From the NCBI GenBank assembly GCA_032164245.1, contig JAVMKO010000009.1, forward strand, positions 84,176,712-84,240,711: a stretch of 64,000 nucleotides of DNA, read 5' to 3'. Each line of letters opens with the position of its first letter. Position 1 is the first letter of the stretch. The DNA is from Sternotherus odoratus. Taxonomy: Eukaryota > Chordata > Testudines > Kinosternidae. Shown here piece by piece: positions 34,841 through 42,885 of the stretch. The notes beneath the pieces are model-generated. The model did not search any database, was not told the DNA's origin, and saw only the letters and a program-made list of their open reading frames with translations. A program made the translations under genes and the position numbers.

Positions 34841-35330
34841 TGTTGCAAAAACTGCTTTTACCTTTGGAGCTTTAATCCCAATATACTCACAAAGAACAGG
34901 CATTACTCAGTAGGTTTTTGGAAAACAAGATGTATTGCAAGCAATAGGAGTCAGAGGGGGTTATTACCCCAACAGCTGGCTCAACTCCATATCAGTTTGA
35001 AGTCTCTCTTATACTCAGGTGTGAATAAGGGAGGGGGGCTTTCAATACACTTACACAGGTGATAACACTTAATGACTATCACATCCATTGTTTAGTATTA
35101 ATCTATGCCATTTACATGTCTGGTAAACAGGAGGCCAGGGTCCTTAAGGGTACTCAGACCCTGTGACGCCTTGCCCAGCTGTGGCAGGGTGAACATGAGT
35201 TTAAAATACATGCCAGGCTAGAGGCTGAGAGTTCATATACAGGGAGTGAAAGTACAGTTTAAGACAGTTTTTAAAATCATACTACACAACATTCATAATA
35301 CAGTTGTTTCTAAATTGTGTTATTCCAACA
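34841..35330 (-). repeat. 3' LTR of the provirus (minus orientation)
   Basis: The LTR is 490 bp and on the minus strand begins TGTTGGAATAACAC and ends TTTTTGCAACA, giving the usual TG...CA ends. Minus-strand signals include a TATA-like GTATAAGA (35007-35014) and ATTAAA (34871-34876), a possible polyadenylation signal about 130 bases further along. This order suits promoter in U3 and poly(A) signal near the R/U5 side. It equals the 5' LTR base for base as far as I can read. Confidence 0.93.
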
Positions 35331-35343
35331 ATCCCTCCTCTTT
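35331..35343 (-). promoter_or_regulatory. Polypurine tract of the provirus
   Basis: On the minus strand the bases AAAGAGGAGGGAT stand directly before the TGTTGG start of the 3' LTR. A purine run in this place primes plus-strand DNA synthesis in retroviruses. Its position fixes the orientation of the provirus as minus. Confidence 0.85.
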
Positions 35344-36289
35344 AAAAGATAATTTCTTTTATATTTTAAAAGCAAATTACTTTTAGTTTTTAAATTATGC
35401 ACTAATTTATAGGTACTATTTAGTTTAGGCACACCCAGTATTGGGGTATTGAAGTAGATATTTGCAAAGACATAGCATTTCTCATTCATGAGAGCATATA
35501 TTTTTCCTTGGGCAGCTAACATGTTTCAGGCCATTTTGACTTGCCCACTTGTTTTAGGATAGACTCTCACTGAGATTAACTGCTTGGTTTGTCTTTTAAA
35601 CAAACATTCTGAACATTGAAGCTTGGGAGCAAATTTGAGTTAAGCTAAGTATGAACCCGTTTAGTTGGAGGGCAATACATAATAGACTGTAGCTTTACAT
35701 ACTTAATATTATGTTCTAAAAAGTGCTAATTTACTGGTGGAAGCTTTATTTTTATCCAACCAGGAGTTACTTGTTACAAAATACTAAGTTTGGTCCCATG
35801 TTAGATTATGCTGGACCAGATCTCTATTTTGGTAGCATTCAAGTCATGTTAACCGTAATCAGAGGGATAGGTACACAGAGGAGTTTCCATCCTGCATCTA
35901 CTAAGAACTAAGTACACACTTAACAATCACTTCTATTTTTCAAAATAGAGGTTTTGACTTTCTGGAAATATCTAATAAAAACATTATACTTATGAAATAA
36001 ATCTTGCTTAATCTAAAACAAGATTAATAACTTAAAATTGATTAATACTTCAATTTGATAAACGTTATTAAGTCCTTTTGAATTTTATCTTTAGGCTGAG
36101 ACCCGGCACGGCCTTCGCTAGCCACTTTTCTTCAGGGTTCTTCATCGTCCCCTCTCCAGTTGCTAGGGCTTGGGTTTGCCCCGCTGTCGTCTAATTCTCA
36201 TCCTGGTCCGTCGAGGGTGGAGGCCTCAGCTGCCTCGTTGTCATCTGGGAAAAGGGCATGCTTACATCAGGCGTGGTGAATTCAGGCTT

Positions 36290-36880
36290 CCTTTTCTGCC
36301 ACCTTGATGATAGTTGGGGTGGCCAAGGCACCTGGTATGGTCCTTTTTACAGGGGCTGGAGCAGAACTTCCTTGTAGGCTTTAACAAAGACTTAAGAACC
36401 AGGTTCTATTGGGTGTGCTTTTACATTTAAAAGCAGTCTCATATCTGTGGAGAGAGTTAGCCTGTCTCTGGAGCTGTAAAACAAAAGAAGTTAGTCCTGC
36501 TTTTTTAAGCACCAAATCAGCAGTCATGGAATATTTGACTAGGTAAACTGAGGAAGGCCTGCCAAAAAGTAGTTTAAAAGGTGATAACTTAATTTGACCT
36601 CTAGGAGTGTTATGGAGATTATGCAGCACAAGGGGTAATGCATTTATCTAGACCAGTGTCTTTGCATATTTGTCCTTTTAACCAGGCCATTAGATTGCAG
36701 GTGCCAAGGTGTGTGGCACTTCTACTGAACTTTCAAGGCACTTATAACTTGCTGAAAAGCTGTTTCTGTAAAATAAGACCCACGGTTTAAGTCTGTCATC
36801 TTGGGTACCAATACCTAGGGATAAAATCATTTAAGAAATATTTGTCCACAGTCTAAGCATTTGCTCTTTTGGTAGGAAAT
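36290..36880 (-). pseudogene. Retroviral integrase remnant (pol), inactivated
   Basis: The minus strand encodes the second half of a retroviral integrase, the enzyme that joins viral DNA to the host chromosome. Recognisable pieces in order are NRGSYFTETAFQQV (about 36745-36787), HTPWHLQSNGLVKRTN (about 36665-36715), HNTPRGQIKLSPFKLLFGRP (about 36555-36615) and KGPYQV followed by a basic stretch (about 36330-36346). The core and C-terminal domains are thus partly present. It is dead: an in-frame TAG stands at 36722-36724 and TAA at 36392-36394 and 36347-36349, and the residues where the second and third catalytic acids should lie read as Asn (36785-36787) and Lys (36677-36679). The motif style suggests a gammaretrovirus-like (class I) origin. 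Upstream RT and protease were not found. Confidence 0.82.
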
Positions 36881-38227
36881 GCTATACACAGGATGGCAGT
36901 TCAGAAAAGTTAATTTGAGGCTTCTTAAAAAGAAAGACAGCTCAGGGCCAGGTTCTGGATGGACTTTGACTCCTCCTGATTGAATTGCTGATATGACAAG
37001 CAAATCCTTTTACAATGTAAAACATGGGTTCAGACAGTTAATCAGTCTTTAGTATTTCACAAAAACAATGGTAATGGACAGTCCCAAGGTGTTGCTGTTC
37101 AGGATCTTTAGGTAATGTATTCTTTACCTGTGAGTGAGAAAAAAGTCTAACACATTTTATTATTACTTGGCAGTGTTACAAACTTTACAACTGAGTGAGC
37201 ATTTTAGACCTTCCTCTCTCTCTCACACACACACATACACACCTTTCTTTATCTTACATTGTTTTTATACAGTACTTCAGTTTTACATACACTTTTATAA
37301 TAAAAATAACTGAATTACAGAGCTTTGGAGTAACAGAACAGGACAAGCATACCAACTGTTGAGGCCACTTGGTACCTCTGGTGTCTAATAGCTTTCCTTC
37401 CCTCCCTCGCCCTCTGGCTAGAAATCTGGGGGTAGCCAGAAGAATTCCATGTGTAATTTGAGGAGTGAGTTAACTTGTCATGTTAATGCTTCCAAAGTCT
37501 ATTGGTATTTAATTTCAATTGAAAATTATTGTTCACATTGTTCTTAGCTAGTGAAATTATAACAAGTATATTTAAACCTAAACATTGTAAAAAACAATTT
37601 TATATTACAAATTACAAATATCTATATTTCAATTCTGAAGTATATTGCTTCATGTACAATTTATCACAAACACAGTTTTGGCCACTTAGACAAACAAGAC
37701 ATAGAACATAAAATACAATTTTTATTGTGCCAGTAAGTGCAAAGTTTGTCAGCTGTCATCAGCTTTCTTTGATTTTTCTGAAAGACTAAAAACCAACCAA
37801 CTAAACAGACAAACATATCTCCACCCTTTCTAAGGGAATTAGTTATTATTTAAAATATATATATATATTTACACTTAACAAATTCAACCAAACCATCTAT
37901 TGCCACATACTTGCAAGCTAATAATCTCTGTGCTTGGATTACTTATCATAAGGATTTATTTACAGACATTTTAAAGACACTAAAACATTTTCTTGTTTTT
38001 ACTAAAATTATTTCTTTTATTTGTTTTCTAGGCAAACCAGGTTTCAGTTACTTTTTTATCAATTGGGTAATTTACATGAAAACAGATGTTTTCTGGCTTG
38101 CTTTTTGGATTTAAAGCTAGTTACAGCCTAAAAGAATACAATTATTTCTACTAGAATTTTTACTAGAATTTTTACTTTTAACTTTTGCCTTTGAAACACA
38201 GTGATTTGAAACACCACTACTGTAGGT

Positions 38228-38290
38228 AACAAAGCCTGTGGCACCTTAAAGACTAACTATAAAGTTTTGAAGCATAAGTTTTCCTCGGTA
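38228..38290 (-). repeat. Fragment of the GAAGTGGG-type repeat inside the provirus
   Basis: On the minus strand this piece reads 'ttagtctttaaggtgccaca', preceded by a form of the 'gcttatgcttcaaaac' block, as in the copy at 8.3 kb. It shows that part of the proviral interior is non-viral. It entered either this copy or its progenitor. Confidence 0.65.
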
Positions 38291-38733
38291 CGTGGAGGTC
38301 AATGGGGCCCTGAGACAGACATTAGCAAGTAATTTGCATTTTCACAGATAGAATAGAGCTTTTGGGGCTAGGTTTACAAGAGATACTATTTATTTTTACT
38401 AACAAGCTAGTTTTAAAGTTTCATTGTCTTTCTTTACCCAGAGACCACAAGTTGCATTCAAAGTGTCTAGAGATGAGGGTATACCACTTACGATACTAAC
38501 TGCACAGCTGTTCTGCTCTGAAGATACATCTACCCAGTTATCTTAATACCATAATCACTCTCAAATTTACCAAAGTTACGTAACATACAACCAAAGGGAA
38601 AGGCGGAATCTTCCACTCGGGAGCGACCCGATCTCATTGTTATACCAAATGATTCACAAGGAATCTACAAACGGCAAATTAATACAAAAGTACTAAAATC
38701 ACCAACCAAATTAACAATGGGAGTAATGGAGAT

Positions 38734-38739
38734 ACTTAC
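38734..38739 (-). promoter_or_regulatory. Possible 5' splice donor of the provirus
   Basis: The minus strand reads GGT|GTAAGT about 200 bases after the primer-binding site, where many retroviruses carry the major splice donor for subgenomic RNA. Only the consensus match and position support this. No acceptor was identified. Confidence 0.4.
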
Positions 38740-38930
38740 ACCGCTCTGTTTCCCAGGCGCCTACCAAACTCCAGAAACCTCTGGTCTTGCCTGATTTGTA
38801 GGGACTCACACTTTAACGTTCCGGGTATCACTGCAGACCGGGTCGAGAGTTAGGACAGGCAAAAATGGCCTGGTGTACACTTTCCCTCCTCTGGTCGGTC
38901 TGTTGTGATCACGGAGTCGTCCAAAGGTGT

Positions 38931-38949
38931 CCCATCTGGAGGTGCCAGA
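38931..38949 (-). promoter_or_regulatory. Primer-binding site, tRNA-Arg-like
   Basis: Just inside the 5' LTR, after a short spacer, the minus strand reads TGGCACCTCCAGATGGGAC. A TGG start complementary to a tRNA CCA end is the hallmark of a retroviral PBS. From memory the closest tRNA 3' end is tRNA-Arg (CCU), with one extra base in the proviral sequence. The tRNA identity is therefore tentative. Confidence 0.65.
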
Positions 38950-38951
38950 AT

Positions 38952-39441
38952 TGTTGCAAAAACTGCTTTTACCTTTGGAGCTTTAATCCCAATATACTCA
39001 CAAAGAACAGGCATTACTCAGTAGGTTTTTGGAAAACAAGATGTATTGCAAGCAATAGGAGTCAGAGGGGGTTATTACCCCAACAGCTGGCTCAACTCCA
39101 TATCAGTTTGAAGTCTCTCTTATACTCAGGTGTGAATAAGGGAGGGGGGCTTTCAATACACTTACACAGGTGATAACACTTAATGACTATCACATCCATT
39201 GTTTAGTATTAATCTATGCCATTTACATGTCTGGTAAACAGGAGGCCAGGGTCCTTAAGGGTACTCAGACCCTGTGACGCCTTGCCCAGCTGTGGCAGGG
39301 TGAACATGAGTTTAAAATACATGCCAGGCTAGAGGCTGAGAGTTCATATACAGGGAGTGAAAGTACAGTTTAAGACAGTTTTTAAAATCATACTACACAA
39401 CATTCATAATACAGTTGTTTCTAAATTGTGTTATTCCAACA
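38952..39441 (-). repeat. 5' LTR of the provirus (minus orientation)
   Basis: This 490-bp copy has the same length and, by eye, the same sequence as 34841-35330. The two LTRs of a provirus are identical at insertion, so the lack of visible differences points to a recent event. The duplicated CGCT follows directly at 39442-39445. Confidence 0.93.
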
Positions 39442-39811
39442 CGCTGCACTCCACATTTGCATGGTGTAAGCCTCTGATGAGTATTATTTTGCAAGTCTGA
39501 TCATCTGATCACTTCTTGTCTCAAAAATAATTTTGTGAGTGCCTTGAAGTTCTGTAAGAACATGTACCTCAAACTAACCAGAGCTTTGCAAAGAGACTCC
39601 CTAGTGTCTGCACAGACTGATTCAGCAAGACCACCCATCTCATCCTGCATTTCTTAACGACACATATCACAATGCGGGCACCGAACTGCCTGGGTCTTCT
39701 CTGAGCTATGACAATACGGACAGAAAATAATGGCAGGTTGAGCCATTCCTTATTGGGGGAAGAGGGAGAGACAAACAAGTGCCTGTTAAAATCAACAGCA
39801 ATTTCTTATGA
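39442..39811. other. Unassigned DNA
   Basis: This is host flank of the provirus with no recognised repeat or exon. Confidence 0.4.
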
Positions 39812-40000
39812 TTAGAGCTTGTATTTGAGCATTGGCCTGCTAAACCCAGGGTTGAGTTCAATCCTTGCAGGGGCCATTTAGGTATATGGGGCAAAAATCT
39901 ATTGGATGATTTAATTGGAGATTGGTCCTGCTTTGAGCAGCGGGTTGGACTAGATACCTCCTGAGGTCCCTTCCAACCCTGATATTCTATGATTCTGTGA
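39812..40000 (+). mobile_element. tRNA-derived SINE with CR1 tail (turtle Cry/pol III type)
   Basis: The head resembles a tRNA gene: an A-box-like 'gtatttgagcattgg' at 39821-39835 and a B-box-like 'gagttcaatcc' at 39854-39864, which would serve RNA polymerase III. After a linker ('ggcaaaaatct'), the second half is the 3' end of a CR1 LINE: 'ggtcctgctttgagcagcgg', 'tgaggtcccttccaaccctg' and an ATTCTATGATTCTGTG tail. SINEs with a tRNA head and a CR1 tail are known from hidden-necked turtles and use the CR1 machinery for copying. The box sequences are close to consensus, so the copy is not very old. Confidence 0.85.
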
Positions 40001-40860
40001 AAACCCTAATCTAACCTCTGTATTGACTTCCTAACTCACCTATCAAGTACAGATATGAATTGGAAGCCTTTCAGGTTATATCTAATTCTATTGCTAACCA
40101 ACAGTGTGACAGCATTTAGATTGTTTTCCGGTACCTCCTATGGCTTTCTCCTCAAAACAATACAAAAAGACTCAGAACAACAGGCACACATTTCTCTCCC
40201 AGATGCTTCTTTATGCACATTTAATTAAGCTCATGAATATTAAAATATTCTGTATGGCTGGTCAATATCTTAATTAGATAAATGAGCTCACAGTGGTGAG
40301 ACAATCAAATCAAACGGGGCTTCACCTGATAAGTGATAGAACAAATACTTTACATTTCAATGCCTGTTCTAAAATTCCCTGATCAAGTTAGCCCTGTCTA
40401 ATCTGTCAGAGAACAACAGTGGCATCTCCCACTGCAGATGTGTTATCTAAACCCTTTGATCTGAAAAGGTAGTAGAGATACATTCTTAGAGGTTCAAACT
40501 CTTTTGAAATTCTAAGCAACTAGAATTGGCTATTCCCATTCCAAGACAACTTAGCACTTGCAGATCAAAGGAGCTAAACAAATATTTCCTCTCTGTCTCA
40601 GCAAACTTTATGTGAAACTCTTTTTAGTAGTAAACTCATTCACCACATAATCACTGCTTGCTCATTACCTTTCAGCAGCACTAGATTTTATCTTCACGAG
40701 GAAGATGGACATTCCCCCGATATGGGACATTGCCATTTTTTGATGATCGGATCACAGACAGATGCTGTCATGGGAGATGATTGAGTTCCTGACAAAATGC
40801 GGTCACTACACAGTAACAGGTTAGGTTATTGCTATTAGTTAATTAGGGAATTCCTAAAGT
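40001..40860. other. Unassigned AT-rich DNA
   Basis: No exon or bounded repeat is recognised. The part around 40200-40340 is rich in TAAT/ATTA cores ('catttaattaagctcatgaa') and free of known repeats. Confidence 0.35.
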
Positions 40861-40870
40861 GTGGTGCAGG

Positions 40871-40984
40871 TTTCCTTTGGGGACAAGTACTGAAAGATCA
40901 GATACAGAGTGATTGTTGTGTGAAAAGTATTCACCCCTGAAATCACACCTTATCTGATCTTTCAATACTTGTCCCCAAAGGAAA
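40871..40984. repeat. Long inverted repeat (hairpin), 34-bp arms
   Basis: Arms 40871-40904 and 40951-40984 are reverse complements over 34 bases with a single mismatch. On minus-strand RNA that mismatch would be a G-U pair. The 46-base centre pairs further: GTGATT (40909-40914) with AATCAC (40941-40946), and GTGAA (40920-40924) with TTCAC (40930-40934), leaving a terminal loop of about 5 bases. The whole could fold as one hairpin of 114 nt. It may be a fold-back MITE or a hairpin RNA. No target duplication or promoter was found. Confidence 0.85.
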
Positions 40985-42039
40985 TTTACACAAGACCCTT
41001 TAACAGGTGAGCCCTGGGAGCTCTGCTCATAATTCTGCTAGACCCCAAAAGCTCTGGACTTAGCAGGGACCCCGGTTTTATGGCTCATTGCAACAATTTA
41101 TCACATTGGGAGTTCCTTGCCAGGACTATCTGTGTATCTTTCACTTAATAATTTACCTGCCATTTTGGGGAGTCCCAGGCACTGGTACACGGGGGTCCCT
41201 CCTCTCTCTGCCTGTGGCCCATAACAGTGTAGTTTCCTGTAGGCTGTGCTATTTTGGTCTAATTTCAGTTCTTGGGTTTAGTGGGGTAGGTGGTGTGGGT
41301 ACCTGTGATTTACAGGAGGTCAGGCTACGGGATCTGTTGATCAGCTCTGGCCTTAAACTCTGACAACTATTTGCCAGACAAAGAGGAACGTGATCCTGTC
41401 CCGTCTCTGTAAATCACTCCTTGCTCTAACCATCTGAGACTGCGCCTGCTGGGTCTGCAGTCACTAGCAGGCTGGGTCCCCTCCTCACCCCAAGATGGGA
41501 GATTGCGGCTGATGGGATGTAGCTCTGGTGGTTCGGAGGAGCTCTGCAGAAGATTCCATCGTGTCTGGATTTTCTCTTTAGCACGTTTCTTCCTGGAAAT
41601 AGGATTTTCTAGTAGCTTTCGCCTCTGGCAGCAGCCTGGGGAGATGAGTCTATTCACTTGTCTGAGACTCTCCAAAATCATGTGAAAAGTCAAAAAGAAG
41701 TGATGTGATACTATAGTTTATTAATGTAAGGCAATGTTAGCATGCTCTCTGAAGCACGGGGTGCTTGCTGTTACATGAAAAGCATGCTCAGCATACCCAG
41801 GAATTACTTTAAAATCCAATAAAAAGATATACGTTCCCGACCTTCCTCGTCAGTGTACGTGAGGGATAGGCAACTTTATGAGCAGTGCAGATGGTGGTGA
41901 AATGAAGATGAAATCGATATCCAGACAATTCAGATCGCGCTCGGCTAGAATACCAATGAGGCATTGGCTATTACCGCTGCAAAGCAGCAAGGGGAGGACA
42001 ATGGCTAGAAGGAGGGCCTGATAACTGTGGTTACGGATA
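40985..42039. other. Unassigned DNA
   Basis: No exon, RNA gene or bounded repeat is recognised. Confidence 0.35.
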
Positions 42040-42128
42040 AAACTCAGAACTAGGACTCAGGACTCTGACTGCTTCAAATGCCCCGTGTGAGCTTGGGCAA
42101 ATTCACTGATTCGGGGCCAAGAGAGAGA
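42040..42128 (+). repeat. MIR-like CORE-SINE fragment
   Basis: The phrase 'gtgtgagcttgggcaaattc' (42086-42105), preceded by 'gactcaggactctgac', matches the conserved core of MIR-type SINEs ('gtgtgaccttgggcaa'). It is heavily diverged and lacks clear ends, so it is old. Confidence 0.5.
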
Positions 42129-42578
42129 CCCCTGTGCGCATCTAGTCCGATCTTATGCCGAACACATCCCCTACGGCTTCCCTGAATGCATTCCCGGCTG
42201 AATGAGCACAGAACTTTGAGAAAAAAACTCTTGATTTAAAAATTTCCCCGGATGAAGAATCTGCCAGGACCCTTGGAAAGTTGTTCCAGGGGGTCCACTG
42301 TGTGGGGAAATCTGACAAAGTCTTGCAGAATTTATCTCAGCTCCTGCAGGACCTGGGGGAGGGTTGGAAATTATGTCAACTCCTTGCAGAATGGCCAGTG
42401 GGTTCGTTGCTCCTAAGTCTGCAGATCCCAGGAAAGGCAGCAGAAGCAAGGCTCAGTCACATGGCGGGCATGTGTCTGTTCTCTGACTCCATGGTAGGCA
42501 ATGCTGCTAGATGCAGCCATGTCAAGGATGACCCTCAGGGTGCCATAGGTTTCCATACAGTGGAGGAGGGGGAAGAGA

Positions 42579-42885
42579 CTAAGGCCAGGTCTACACTACC
42601 CACCGGGTTGGCAGGTAGCGATTTATCTTTCGGGGATCAATTTATCGTGTCTAGTCTGGACATGATAAATCGATCTGAGTGCTCTCCCGTCGACTCCGGA
42701 ACTCCACTGCCATGAGCGTTGCAGGCGGAGTTGATAGGGGAGCAGCTGCAGCCGACTCAGTACCATGAAGACACTGCGGGAAGTCAACCTAAATACGTCA
42801 ACTTCAGCTCAGCTATTCGCTGAGCTAAAGTTGTGTATATAGGTCAATCTCCCACCCCCCTTCACCAGTGCAGACCAGGGCTTAG
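42579..42885. mobile_element. TIR DNA element (about 307 bp), non-autonomous
   Basis: The left end 'ctaaggccaggtctacact' and the right end 'agtgcagaccagggcttag' are imperfect inverted repeats over 19 bases. If the TA next to each end is counted as target site, the insertion fits a TA (mariner-class) or TWA (Harbinger-class) duplication, and the two cannot be separated here. Inside lie palindrome-prone phrases such as 'tttatcgtgtctag' and 'gacatgataaatcga'. The same end phrase is, from memory, common in turtle and crocodilian genomes. No transposase. Confidence 0.7.

Larger units (their letters stand above)
34841..39441 (-). mobile_element. Endogenous retrovirus provirus, two LTRs, defective interior
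   Basis: This is a 4601-bp provirus inserted on the minus strand. Two 490-bp direct repeats bound it (34841-35330 and 38952-39441) and look identical by eye. Outside them the tetramer CGCT is present on both sides (34837-34840 and 39442-39445), a 4-bp target duplication as known for gammaretrovirus-like and some other elements. Inside lie, in minus-strand order, a primer-binding site, a possible splice donor (GTAAGT, 38734-38739), a long region full of stops, an integrase remnant at about 36.3-36.9 kb and a polypurine tract. No complete gag, pol or env frame exists. The interior (3621 bp) is too short for a full retroviral genome, so much of gag-pol was lost or replaced. Its proteins must have been supplied by another provirus. 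Confidence 0.92.

Noticed and set aside
35331..36290. Search for an env gene between integrase remnant and 3' LTR
   Set aside because: Only short pieces broken by stops in all minus-strand frames were seen. Nothing could be called env with confidence.
37853..37869. (AT)n run as a possible regulatory site
   Set aside because: It is a simple microsatellite inside the proviral interior.
39821..39864. Possible tRNA gene
   Set aside because: It is followed directly by SINE linker and CR1 tail, so it is the head of a SINE and not a tRNA gene.
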